From Frankiales bacterium (lineage in GTDB: Bacteria; Actinomycetota; Actinomycetes; JAFAQI01), in assembly GCA_025980465.1 (NCBI GenBank), contig JAICXJ010000012.1, positions 16,622 to 80,621 of the forward strand: a DNA stretch of 64,000 nt, given 5' to 3'. This document shows, piece after piece, positions 1 through 9,186 of the stretch. Within the stretch, counting starts at the first letter, position 1, and the number at the start of each line of letters is the position of its first letter. The notes under the pieces are model-generated. The model did not search any database. It was not told the DNA's origin and worked only from the letters and a program-made list of their open reading frames with translations. The translations under genes were made by a program, and so were the position numbers.

Positions 1-186
1 GTTCGGATTGCCCACCGGCGCCGCACAACCGGTCGGTGTTTGTGTGGCCGGCGCTGCAGCCGAGCCGTGATGCGAGGCCGGACTGCCGGCGGCGACCGCG
101 CTGCCGGCGACGATCAGTACGGCGGCGAGCGCCCCGGCAGCGCGCAGCCGCCCGGTGCGCTGCCTCGGGTAGCCAGGCAGGGACAC
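1..186 (-). CDS. Secreted protein, N-terminal fragment (truncated by window start)
   Basis: Minus-strand frame from GTG at 186 reads VSLPGYPRQRTGRLRAAGALAAVLIVAGSAVAAGSPASHHGSAAAPATQTPTGCAAPVGNPN, a basic n-region and hydrophobic h-region typical of a signal peptide; open to window edge; downstream of the HK gene on the same strand. Confidence 0.55.
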   Translation of the reverse strand, partial: MSLPGYPRQRTGRLRAAGALAAVLIVAGSAVAAGSPASHHGSAAAPATQTPTGCAAPVGNPN

Positions 187-287
187 CTAGGAGGTATATC
201 GCCTCGAACTCGATCTTCGCGTGGCAGGTCAGGTCGAAACGATCATGAGGTAGGCCGCCGACGCGCCGGCGTGTCGCGCGGCAATCC

Positions 288-1688
288 TCATGATCCTTTC
301 GGTTCGGGCGGTGCGGCTGGCAGCCGGATGTCGATGCCGGCACCGCCGAGCGGCGAGCGACGGAGTGCGATCGAGCCGCCGTGGCGGCGCACCTGTTGCG
401 CGACGATCGCGAGTCCGAGCCCACTGCCGGCCGCCGACGTCGGGCCGCGGGCGAACCGGTCGAGCAGTTGGTCCACGCCCTCGGCCGGAAAGCCGACTCC
501 GTCGTCATCGACCGACAGTCGCCATGAGTTGCCTTCGCGATCCAGGGTGAGCGCTACGGCGGTGTCCCCGTCCAACCGCGCGTGCCGCTCGGCGTTCGTC
601 AACAGGTTGTCGATCACCATGCGTAGCGATTCGCGGTCACCGCGCACCAGCACCTGGTCCTGCGGTGCGTCAACGGTGAGCCGCAGTCGTGGATGTCTTC
701 CGGTGTCACGGGCCGCCAGCTCGATCAGGTCGGCCAGATCGACTGGCTCCTCACTCGCCGCGGAGAGATCACCGACAGTCAACGCATGCAATGCCTCAAG
801 CGTGCCGGCGATCCGCGCATGGTCGCTCGCCAACGCATCGATGACCGATCGATCCGCGGGTCCGCCGGCGGCGAGCAGCTCGAGGTTCGCACTCATGCTG
901 GTCAACGGCGTGCGCAACTCGTGGGCGGCGTCGGCGGCGAACGATCTCGCTGCCTCGAGTGCCTGCTGCCGTGTCGCGGCGCTGGCTTGGATCCGGTCGA
1001 GCATCTCGTTGAACGCCTGGCTGACGGTCTGGACCTCCGGCGGTCCGTGCGGCGGCGCCCGTACCGCGAGATCGTCGTCGCTGCCGATCCGGCGGGCAAC
1101 GTCGGCCAGCTGGCGCAACGGGCGCAGCTCGCTACCGATCACCACGAGCGAGACCAGCACGATCGCGATGAAGGCTCCCGCACCGATGAACAGCACCCGT
1201 CGATGAATCGCCCGGGCGGCCGCGCGAGTCGACGCCAATGGCGCCAACAGCTGCACTTGTGCGGGGGCCGCGACCCGGCCGAACACGCGGTTCGGACCAC
1301 CAGGCCGCGGCAACACGTTGATGGTCTCGATCCGGTACGCCCGACCACCGATCGTGTGAGTACTCAGACCGGTGGACAACAGCCCGAGTGGCCCGGGCAG
1401 CGGAAGGCCCATCGTCAATGTCACTGCGCCGGAGGAGCGGTCCATCACCCGGATCGTGCGGTCGCCGTCGACGCCGCCCGCCGCGCTGCGGCGCAACTCG
1501 CCCGCGATCCCACTCGTTGCCAGCCGGGACACCGGGCCGGCGACCGTCTGTGCCTGTTGGACCAGATCGGAGTCGAGCTGCTGTCGCTGATCGCGTTGGG
1601 TCAGCCGGATGATGAGGAAGCCCGAGATCACCAACACGATCGCGGCGATGAGCGCGGCGGCCAGAGCCAGCCGGGTGCGCAGCGTCAC
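288..1688 (-). CDS. Two-component sensor histidine kinase (HAMP, HisKA, HATPase)
   Basis: TM segment LALAAALIAAIVLVISGFLII, H-box FAADAAHELRTPLTSM, N-box and G-box DDDGVGFP / GSGLGLAIV; GTG start overlaps RR stop (GTGA), so the 655-aa ORF is over-extended. Confidence 0.93.
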   Translation of the reverse strand: MTLRTRLALAAALIAAIVLVISGFLIIRLTQRDQRQQLDSDLVQQAQTVAGPVSRLATSGIAGELRRSAAGGVDGDRTIRVMDRSSGAVTLTMGLPLPGPLGLLSTGLSTHTIGGRAYRIETINVLPRPGGPNRVFGRVAAPAQVQLLAPLASTRAAARAIHRRVLFIGAGAFIAIVLVSLVVIGSELRPLRQLADVARRIGSDDDLAVRAPPHGPPEVQTVSQAFNEMLDRIQASAATRQQALEAARSFAADAAHELRTPLTSMSANLELLAAGGPADRSVIDALASDHARIAGTLEALHALTVGDLSAASEEPVDLADLIELAARDTGRHPRLRLTVDAPQDQVLVRGDRESLRMVIDNLLTNAERHARLDGDTAVALTLDREGNSWRLSVDDDGVGFPAEGVDQLLDRFARGPTSAAGSGLGLAIVAQQVRRHGGSIALRRSPLGGAGIDIRLPAAPPEPKGS

Positions 1689-2371
1689 GGCAGCCGCAGG
1701 ATGAAGCCGACCCCACGCACGGTATGGATCAGCCGCGGCTCGCCTGACGCCTCCGACTTTCGCCGCAGGTAGCCAACGAACACGTCGACGACATTGGTGT
1801 CGACGTCGAAGTCGTAGCCCCAGACCTGCTGTAGCAGCTGCTCGCGGGTCAGCACGAGGTCGCAGTTGGTGACGAGCGTGTCGAGCAGATCCCACTCGCG
1901 CCGAGTGAGCTCGAGCTCGCGTTCGTCGCGCCACGCTCGCCGCGCGGTGCGGTCGACCCGAAGGTCGCCGACACTGCGGACGTCGCGGTCGGGCGCGTCG
2001 GGCGGCCGCCGTCGCAGCAGTGCGTGCAACCGCGCGGCGACCTCCTTCGTCGCGAACGGCTTGCTCACGTAGTCGTCCGCGCCTGCTTGCAACCCGGCCA
2101 CCCGGTCGTCGACCTCGCCGCGGGCGGAGAGGATGCAGATCGGTACGTCGCTGCCGGCGGCGCGCAGCCGCCGGGTCAGCTCGACGCCGTTGATGCCGGG
2201 CATCCCGACGTCGAGCACGATCGCCGCTGGCCGCTGGGCCTCGGCGTGCTCCCACCCCTCGAGTCCGTCCCGCGCCGTGACAGCGGTGAATCCGGACTGC
2301 TCGAGACCGCGCTGCAAGGCAGTGCGAATCGCTTCGTCGTCATCGACGATCAGCACGAGCGGGCCGGCCAC
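1685..2371 (-). CDS. OmpR/PhoB-family response regulator
   Basis: Receiver domain (VLIVDDDEAIR, VLDVGMPGINGVEL, SKPF) plus winged-helix C-terminus (LTRREWDLLDTLVTN...TVRGVGFIL). Confidence 0.95.
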   Translation of the reverse strand: MAGPLVLIVDDDEAIRTALQRGLEQSGFTAVTARDGLEGWEHAEAQRPAAIVLDVGMPGINGVELTRRLRAAGSDVPICILSARGEVDDRVAGLQAGADDYVSKPFATKEVAARLHALLRRRPPDAPDRDVRSVGDLRVDRTARRAWRDERELELTRREWDLLDTLVTNCDLVLTREQLLQQVWGYDFDVDTNVVDVFVGYLRRKSEASGEPRLIHTVRGVGFILRLP

Positions 2372-2401
2372 GAGTGGATTGTCTCGCTGGCGCCGGGTCG
2401 A

Positions 2402-2860
2402 TCAGTGCAGCAGCCAGCGGTGCAGCCGCGCCAGGATGTGAAGGCCAGGACGGGCGACGCCCCGGGCGCGCAGTGCCTGCACGCGTTGCGCGATGAGCTG
2501 CGAGAAGTCACCGTCCTTGATCGCCTGCTCGATCTTTGCCGCGACCGCCGGCTTGATGTGACCGGCCGTCGCGGCGGCCTCAATGCGACTAACGATCACG
2601 GAGCGGATCGCTGAGTCGAGCGTCGCCGAGCTGATTCCGGCCTTCGCGGCGACATCGGAGACGAAGCTCTCGTAGCGCTGCTTCGCTGCGGCGGCGTTCG
2701 GGGCTGGGCCGTTGCTGCCGGTGATGGCGGCGGCGAGCTGTGCTGACGGATTAGCGGAGGCGGCCGGCGTACCGCCGCCCGAGTGGGTGGCCCAGCCGAG
2801 CGCGAACGTTCCAACAAGTGCGGCAATCGCGACTCCGGCGGCGATGGCTCGTTTCATCAC
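2402..2860 (-). CDS. Small secreted/exported alanine-rich protein of unknown function
   Basis: N-terminal signal-like segment MMKRAIAAGVAIAALVGTFALGWA; same strand just upstream of the RR gene. Confidence 0.7.
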   Translation of the reverse strand: MMKRAIAAGVAIAALVGTFALGWATHSGGGTPAASANPSAQLAAAITGSNGPAPNAAAAKQRYESFVSDVAAKAGISSATLDSAIRSVIVSRIEAAATAGHIKPAVAAKIEQAIKDGDFSQLIAQRVQALRARGVARPGLHILARLHRWLLH

Positions 2861-3021
2861 AACTCCTCAGAACTTGGCAGTGCGTCGTGCCCAGCATCCG
2901 ACCGGTCTTTGTGGATTCCGTGAGATCTCGCGTGACCAGGTTTCGATCATGTCGCGACCACGGCCCGCGAAAAGGCCGCACCAGCGCCACTGCGTGATGC
3001 ATGGCGGTGGTGCCGCCCGGC

Positions 3022-3306
3022 TCAGCGGACGAAGAAGTTGACTTCCTGTGCGTCGTAGTCGACAGCGGCGTCGAGCATCTGGTCGCCCATGATGCTGGCG
3101 GCGGCAGGTTGCACGAAGACCCGTGCCCCACCGTCCTCGATGACTTCGTCGCCGACCTCCGGTGCGGCCACCAGCGCCAGATTGACAGCGCCGAAGTCGC
3201 CGTCCGCTGATGTCGGCTCGGTCGCAAGCCGGACTCCGGCCCCGGTGGGCTCATCTGCGGTGAGGGCTTGGATCGCTTCTCGGGCGTTCTCGGTCAGCGT
3301 GATCAT
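3022..3306 (-). CDS. HesB/IscA-like fold protein lacking cysteines
   Basis: MITLTENAREAIQALTADEPTGAGVRLATEP... HesB-like N-terminal pattern; no Cys in the 94 aa. Confidence 0.75.
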   Translation of the reverse strand: MITLTENAREAIQALTADEPTGAGVRLATEPTSADGDFGAVNLALVAAPEVGDEVIEDGGARVFVQPAAASIMGDQMLDAAVDYDAQEVNFFVR

Positions 3307-3385
3307 GTGTGAGCCTCCCTTGCGCCTGGCGTCGAGGAGGGCATGCCCCGAGCGAGGCGGGGAAACCCGCGCCGATCGGATGAGG

Positions 3386-4861
3386 TCAGCCGGAACCGCG
3401 GGTAGCGAAGGCGTTGGCGGTGCGCATCGCTCCGGGCGCCCATCGGGCCAGCCTGACTGTGACGCGGTCGCCGAGCGTCATGTGTGGCGCGGGTGGCTCG
3501 ACGCGGGCCACCTGTTGCTTGTCGCCCACTGCGTAGAGCTGCCAGCGATCTGGCACGCCTTTCAGCTCATGTTGGCCGCGGTCACTGAACCCGATGCCGG
3601 AGCCGATCACCAGGTCCTTCACGGTGCTCGACACCAGCACCTCGCCGGCCGCAGCGAGGGAACCCACCCGTGCGCCAACGTGCACCGCGAGGCCGCCGAC
3701 GTCGTCGCCGAGCACCTCGCATTCGCCGGTGTGGATTCCGGCCCGGATCTCGATCCCCAGGTCACCGAGCTGGCGGACGAGCGTCGTCGCGCACTCGATA
3801 GCGCGGGCCGGCCTGTCGAACACGGCGAGTACGCCGTCGCCGGTGGACTTCACCAGCCGACCACCAAGGTCGGCAATCCGCGATTGTGCGGTGTCGTGGT
3901 GTCGCTCGAGCACCTGTCGCCAGGCGGCGTCGCCCAGCTGCGCGGCGCGGGCGGTCGAGGCGACGATGTCGGTGAACAGCAGCGTCAGCAGAGCCCGGTC
4001 CGCCGGGGCGGGCATGACGGCGCCGGTGAGGAATCGCTGGCACTCGTCGAGGATCGTGCGATAGTCGCCGAGCGCGATGATGTGGTCGCTTCCTTCGAGC
4101 TCGACGTACTTGGCGTTCGGGATCCGGTCCTTCATGTAGCGGCCGCATTCGACCGGCACCCAATCTCCGGTGCGATGGAGGATCAAGGTCGGGGCGCTCA
4201 CCGCGGAGAGGATTCCGGTGACGTCGATCTGGCGGTAGATCTCGATCAGCGCTCTGGCCATCGACGGTGACGCCGACGCCCGCTCGAAGGTGCTGAAGCC
4301 ACGCTTCCAGATCGCGTTCTGCGCGACACTCGGCGCGAGCAGCTCGAGGGAGCGCGCCTTGCCCCAGTCATTGAGGACGGCGTCCATTTCCTTCCACTTG
4401 CGCTCCATCACGTCACTCGACAGCCCCATGTTCGCCGCCTCCTCCGGCGTGGGAACAGCTTTGATGATGGAACCGAAGAGGATCAGTGACCTCACTCGCT
4501 CCGGAAACTTGGTCGCGAAGAGAACTCCAGTCGGGCCGGCTTCGGACTCGGCGAAGATTGCCGCCCGATCGAGACCCGCGGCATCCATGACCGCGCGGAT
4601 GTCCTCGGCCCGCTCGTCCAAGGTCGGGCCGTGCTCGATCGGGTCGGAAAGCCCGGTGCCGACCTTGTCGTAGACCGTGACCCGGCAGAAACTCGACAGT
4701 CCCTCGAAGAACCTGGTCAGATCGGGATTGGTCCACTGCAGGTCGAGGTGAGACACGAAGCCCCAGCAGAAGACCAGGTCAACCGCGCCCTGACCGAAGG
4801 TCTGGTACGCGACGCTGCGCCCGTCCCGCCGTTCGGCGTAGCGGACCTCGGGGACATCCAC
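3386..4861 (-). CDS. Alpha/beta hydrolase fused to class III adenylate/guanylate cyclase domain
   Basis: Hydrolase N-term (YDKVGTGLSD, FAESEAGPTGVLFA) and cyclase C-term (LLFTDIVASTARAAQLGD, VKSTGDGVLAVFD, GIHTGECE). Confidence 0.9.
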   Translation of the reverse strand: MDVPEVRYAERRDGRSVAYQTFGQGAVDLVFCWGFVSHLDLQWTNPDLTRFFEGLSSFCRVTVYDKVGTGLSDPIEHGPTLDERAEDIRAVMDAAGLDRAAIFAESEAGPTGVLFATKFPERVRSLILFGSIIKAVPTPEEAANMGLSSDVMERKWKEMDAVLNDWGKARSLELLAPSVAQNAIWKRGFSTFERASASPSMARALIEIYRQIDVTGILSAVSAPTLILHRTGDWVPVECGRYMKDRIPNAKYVELEGSDHIIALGDYRTILDECQRFLTGAVMPAPADRALLTLLFTDIVASTARAAQLGDAAWRQVLERHHDTAQSRIADLGGRLVKSTGDGVLAVFDRPARAIECATTLVRQLGDLGIEIRAGIHTGECEVLGDDVGGLAVHVGARVGSLAAAGEVLVSSTVKDLVIGSGIGFSDRGQHELKGVPDRWQLYAVGDKQQVARVEPPAPHMTLGDRVTVRLARWAPGAMRTANAFATRGSG

Positions 4862-4920
4862 ACCCGGACCCTAACGCCGCATCACCGCCTGCGGTGTCGA
4901 GGCGCAGCGCCGCCATGCCA

Positions 4921-5868
4921 TCAACTCGCGTATTGATGGGCCCTGGGCGTCGTTGGTTCCGCAGCGGCGGCGCGGGAGCGAGCGTCGGCTACTTCGCGTA
5001 GCGGGCCGGCGCCGTAGCGGATGCTGTTGACGGTGGCCCAGATCGCGGCCCGTCGTAGCGGCGCGGTGCGCTCAACGCGAGGCGTTCTCAGTAGCCGCTT
5101 CGCCCAGTCCGGCTGAAGGTCGATCGCCGCCCACTGCAACTCGCGGAAGATCGGTCGGAGCGCGCGTGGCTGGCCACGGCCGCCGACGCTGTCCAGGAAC
5201 GCCACCGTCGGCAGCGTCACTCCCATGAGCCCGACGTTGTCAGCCAAGTAGTCGTCGACGTCGGCCTTGGTGGCGGGCAGCGCGGTGCCGCCGAGCGCCT
5301 CGCCGACCTTCGTGAACTCGCGGAAGTACCGGTCAAGGCCGTCGCCCCGCAGCGGCCGCGGGTGATAGCGGGAATGCGCCGCGGCGATTCCCCACACCAC
5401 CGTCGCGTACGCCCAGCGCAGCGTCTCCGCGTCGTCGGCGTCGTACGGTCGCCCGTCCGGCCGGACGCCGCGCACGGTGTGATGCATCCCGCGCACCGCC
5501 CGGGTCACTTGCTCCGCGGAGGTCGTCGAGCCGTAGGCGACCGCCATGAAGAAGGAGTACGAGTGGCCGGCCCGCACCATCGCACCTTCCGCGTCGATGC
5601 GACCGGTCGGTACGCCGTCGACCCGCTCGATCCCGCGCGAATGATCGCGTCCCATCCACGCAAAGTCCGGATGCAGCGTCTCGATGAGTGCGGCGGCGAA
5701 CAGGCCGAGCACCATCGCGGGCACGTGCTCGTGTACGTACCAGACCGCACTGTCGCGCCCGAACCATCCCGGGTCGCCCGCGGGCGCGTCGAACTCGAGG
5801 CCGCGGAAGAACCGGCTGCGGATCAGCTGGTCGAACGCCCGGTCCTGCATGACGTTGGCGGGAAACAT
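4921..5868 (-). CDS. DUF2236 / MpaB-type oxygenase family protein
   Basis: Typical features W..RDHSRGIERVDG, HHTVRGVRPDGRPYDADDAETLRWAYATVVWG. Confidence 0.85.
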   Translation of the reverse strand: MFPANVMQDRAFDQLIRSRFFRGLEFDAPAGDPGWFGRDSAVWYVHEHVPAMVLGLFAAALIETLHPDFAWMGRDHSRGIERVDGVPTGRIDAEGAMVRAGHSYSFFMAVAYGSTTSAEQVTRAVRGMHHTVRGVRPDGRPYDADDAETLRWAYATVVWGIAAAHSRYHPRPLRGDGLDRYFREFTKVGEALGGTALPATKADVDDYLADNVGLMGVTLPTVAFLDSVGGRGQPRALRPIFRELQWAAIDLQPDWAKRLLRTPRVERTAPLRRAAIWATVNSIRYGAGPLREVADARSRAAAAEPTTPRAHQYAS

Positions 5869-5886
5869 CGCGACCTCCTGGCTCGG

Positions 5887-7722
5887 TTAGATCGGGACTG
5901 ATGCAGGGACGACATCGAGCGCGTTCGGCTGGCCGGCGCGATAGAGATCGGCGTCGAGAGCGCGCACCGCGGCCAGTTGGCTCGGCTGCCACAACCTGCC
6001 GAGGCTCGCCGGTGCGTGCCGGGACCCGGCCGCCGCGAGGATCGCATTGCAGGCTTGCCGGCCCGCCTCGTTCGCGCCTTCCATCGTTGCGAGGTCGACG
6101 TTGGTGCGCACGTAGTCGGAGGCGAGGAACAGGTTCGGGATCTTGGTGTGTGCCTCGGGACGGTCGTCCAGTGAACCGGTGCTGTTGATGAGAAGCGGCT
6201 CGCGGCTCGCGGCCGGCCGGTGCGGACCGTCGGGCCAGTGGATCGCCGGGTCGAGGAACCAGTCGACGATCATGTCGTCGGCGAGCACGGTCTGCTGCTT
6301 GGAGTTCAGCGACCGCTTCATCTGCGTCCACACCTCATGCCGGATCTGCTTCGCGGTGCAGTTCGACGCCGGCTTCTGGTAGACGATTCCTGGGGTGAAC
6401 CAGTCGGAGATGTCGACGGAGTAGATGTCGTGCACTCGCCCGTCGCCGTACCGCTGGGCGATGTTCGCTTTCCAGAACAGGCCCTGGTCGATCGCGGTGA
6501 GTGCCCATGGCGTGTCGAGGAATGCGACGTGGCCCTTGATGGGTACGGCGGGCGGCCGGTTGAGGAAGAACTGGATGCCGTTCATCCAGTCGGTGGTCAG
6601 CTTCGACAGCCGAGCCAGCGACGGGTCCGCCTTGCGCAGGTGGTGTGACACGAGCGGCACCATCTTCTCGACCGGCATCGCACACACGAACCAATCCGCG
6701 TCGAGCGTCGTCGGATCACCGTTTGCCGGATCGCCGTTGGCATCGGTGGGCTCTAGCCGCACCGACGAGATTGATCCGCGCGACATCGTCAGTTCGGTCA
6801 CTCGGTAGCGGCTGATGAACGTCACGCCGAGTGTCTTCAGGTGCGACACCCACGGGTGGATCCACGCCTCACTGGTGGGGGCGTCGAGCAGCCGGTCGGC
6901 GGCGCCGTACCCGCTCTCCCGCCGGATCTCGGGACTGGTCTGTGCCATCGCGGCATAGACGAACGCCTCGGCCATCAGTCCGACGGTCCGGGTCGAGGCA
7001 GCGGTTCCTTTCGCCGCGACGAGGTCCTTCGTCAGGCCGGTGCCGAAGACGGTCCGGTACTCGGGCGAGAAGTTGTCGGAGTTGGTGAACGTGGTCCAGC
7101 TGACGTACTCCCACTCGCCGACCCGTCGGGCGTCTGAGCTGGTTAGGTAAACCAGCAGCTTGCGGACGAAGTATTCGATCTCGTTCGCCGGTACGCCGGC
7201 GGCGATGCCGACCGCGGTCGCGAGTGATTTCGCGCCCTCCTGGAAACCGTTGGCGTCGAAGCTGGGGAATGCCCACAGCTGCCCGCCGTGCGGGAGGGTC
7301 AGCACCTCCTGGCTGGCGTCGACGAGGTGGTCGAAGGCACCGTTCGGGTTCCCCGGGACCGGGATCCGCCGCATCGTGTCGGGGATGTTCTTGTAGAAGC
7401 CTGGAAAGAACCGGAAGCCATGTTCGCCCGGCAGGTCCTTGCGGCCGCCGTGGCCGGTGCCGGGCACCGGGATGCTGCGCGCCTTACCGCCGAGCGTCTT
7501 CGGCTCGACCACCGTTACGTCAAAGCCGCGCTCGGCGAGTTCATGTGCCGCGGTGAGTCCGCCGACGCCGCCGCCGAGTACGGCGACCTTGCGGCCTGGC
7601 TTCGTCGAGGCGGTGGCCCGGTCGTGCCAACCCGTGGCGCCGGTGATGCCGAGGGCTCCTGCCGTCACCCCGGCGCGGGCGAGGAACTCACGTCGCGACG
7701 AGCCGCCGAATCCGCCGCCCAC
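5887..7722 (-). CDS. Tat-exported FAD-dependent amine-oxidase/hydroxysqualene dehydroxylase-like oxidoreductase
   Basis: Twin-arginine signal SSRREFLARAGVTAGALG; dinucleotide-binding motif VAVLGGGVGGLTAAHELAERGFDVTVVE. Confidence 0.88.
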   Translation of the reverse strand: MGGGFGGSSRREFLARAGVTAGALGITGATGWHDRATASTKPGRKVAVLGGGVGGLTAAHELAERGFDVTVVEPKTLGGKARSIPVPGTGHGGRKDLPGEHGFRFFPGFYKNIPDTMRRIPVPGNPNGAFDHLVDASQEVLTLPHGGQLWAFPSFDANGFQEGAKSLATAVGIAAGVPANEIEYFVRKLLVYLTSSDARRVGEWEYVSWTTFTNSDNFSPEYRTVFGTGLTKDLVAAKGTAASTRTVGLMAEAFVYAAMAQTSPEIRRESGYGAADRLLDAPTSEAWIHPWVSHLKTLGVTFISRYRVTELTMSRGSISSVRLEPTDANGDPANGDPTTLDADWFVCAMPVEKMVPLVSHHLRKADPSLARLSKLTTDWMNGIQFFLNRPPAVPIKGHVAFLDTPWALTAIDQGLFWKANIAQRYGDGRVHDIYSVDISDWFTPGIVYQKPASNCTAKQIRHEVWTQMKRSLNSKQQTVLADDMIVDWFLDPAIHWPDGPHRPAASREPLLINSTGSLDDRPEAHTKIPNLFLASDYVRTNVDLATMEGANEAGRQACNAILAAAGSRHAPASLGRLWQPSQLAAVRALDADLYRAGQPNALDVVPASVPI

Positions 7723-7742
7723 GCCCGCTCCTTAGAGGAATC

Positions 7743-7760
7743 TGACACTCTTTCGTGTCA
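7743..7760. promoter_or_regulatory. Candidate TetR operator TGACAC-N6-GTGTCA
   Basis: Perfect 6-bp inverted repeat in the divergent intergenic region between FAD oxidoreductase and tetR; a further GTGTCA half-site at 7796-7801. Confidence 0.5.
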
Positions 7761-7833
7761 CTCTGCGTCGGCAGCGTAAGATCTGGAACTCAGCAGTGTC
7801 AAACCGGAACGTCCGGGTGGAGGAGGTGACGCG

Positions 7834-8457
7834 ATGGGAGCGGTCGCGCAGCCGCCGGCCGAGCTGCGGACCTACCGCGGCGTCCCCGCCTCGCAGCGCA
7901 AGGCCGAGCGCCGGGATCGGCTTGTCTCGGCCGGGCTCGAGCTGTTCGGCACCCGGGGCATCGCCGCGACCCGGGTCGACGATGTCTGCGCCGAGGCCGG
8001 GCTCACCAAGCGCTACTTCTACGAGAGCTTCGAGTCCCTCGACGACCTCGTGACCGCGGTCATGGAAGCGGTGCTGCTCGATGTCGCGGCCATCGTCGTT
8101 CCGGTCATCGAGACCGACGGATGGCGCAATCCGCGGCCGGTGTTCTCGGCCTACATCGGTGCGTTGCTCGAAGATCCTCGGCTGGTGCGGCTGCTGGTCG
8201 TCGAGACCCACAACGGCGCTCTGGCCAACCGACGCGAGGAGATGGTGGAGCTTGCCGTCGACACCTGGCTGGCGAGCGACCCGGGTGCCGACAAGTCACC
8301 AGAACATCTGCCGGTGCAGCGGCTGCTTGCCCACGCCATGGCGGGCGCAGCGGGCGAGGTCGCGTTGGCCTGGGTCAACGGTCGCATCGACCTCACGGCA
8401 GACCAGATTGTCGACCAGCTGGTCCGCATCTTCGAGCGCATCACGCCTCGGGTCTAA
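7834..8457 (+). CDS. TetR-family transcriptional regulator
   Basis: HTH LVSAGLELFGTRGIAATRVDDVCAEAGLTKRYFYESFESLDDL. Confidence 0.93.
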   Translation: MGAVAQPPAELRTYRGVPASQRKAERRDRLVSAGLELFGTRGIAATRVDDVCAEAGLTKRYFYESFESLDDLVTAVMEAVLLDVAAIVVPVIETDGWRNPRPVFSAYIGALLEDPRLVRLLVVETHNGALANRREEMVELAVDTWLASDPGADKSPEHLPVQRLLAHAMAGAAGEVALAWVNGRIDLTADQIVDQLVRIFERITPRV

Positions 8458-9158
8458 CCGCCGATCGCGGTACGACGAGTGCCGAGCTCGTTGTCGCCGG
8501 TCGACAGGCTTGCGGTAGCACCGGACCGCTGACCGGCCGCCAGACCGCCACCATCGGAAACCGAGGTCCGTTTGGTGCCGAGCCGCGGGAAGTGCTCGCG
8601 CATGGCGGCCTGAACCTCATCGTGGCGCCCGCGAAGTGCGATCTCGGTCGAGGTGCCGCCGGTCTCGGCGACTGCTTCCGCGCGCATCTCATCGAGTCGC
8701 CGCCCGACCTCGGCGGCGAATCCGATCAAGAAGGCGCGACGGAACGCGCGTCCGGTGCTGGGCTGGCGAAGCATGGCCGCCGCCGCCTGGAGCAACAGGC
8801 TGGTGAACAGCAGATCGACCAGCTGCAGGTCGCCGGCGAAGCCGACCAGATAGGCCTGGGATGAGCCGCTGCGAGTGACGACCTCGACGTTGTGTGCGGC
8901 GGCGACGTGAGCAAGCAGCACCAGCTTCGCCGACACGTACGGCGGGTCGATATCCATCGTGCGGAGCTCGGGCTTGGTGCGGCTGTCGGACTTTGCTTCG
9001 AGCAGCGCTGCGTCGATGGCGTGCTTGAGGATCAGCCGCTCGGCAGCCTCGGCGGCGTTCTCAGCCTCGCTCGGCGGAGTCGCCGGATGCTCGGCAACCG
9101 CAAGCAACTTGCGGATCCGAGCAAGAACGACATCCGATGGTGGCATCACCCCAGGCAA
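8454..9158 (-). CDS. DUF2786 domain-containing protein
   Basis: VLARIRKLLAVAEHPATPPSEAENAAEAAERLILKHAIDAALL pattern. Confidence 0.85.
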   Translation of the reverse strand: MPGVMPPSDVVLARIRKLLAVAEHPATPPSEAENAAEAAERLILKHAIDAALLEAKSDSRTKPELRTMDIDPPYVSAKLVLLAHVAAAHNVEVVTRSGSSQAYLVGFAGDLQLVDLLFTSLLLQAAAAMLRQPSTGRAFRRAFLIGFAAEVGRRLDEMRAEAVAETGGTSTEIALRGRHDEVQAAMREHFPRLGTKRTSVSDGGGLAAGQRSGATASLSTGDNELGTRRTAIGG

Positions 9159-9186
9159 TCACGCCGCAACGACTCCCCGCCCTGGG

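Noticed and set aside
1689-2255. N-terminal extension of the 655-aa HK ORF
   Set aside because: Covers the response-regulator gene in another frame; HK starts at GTG 1688
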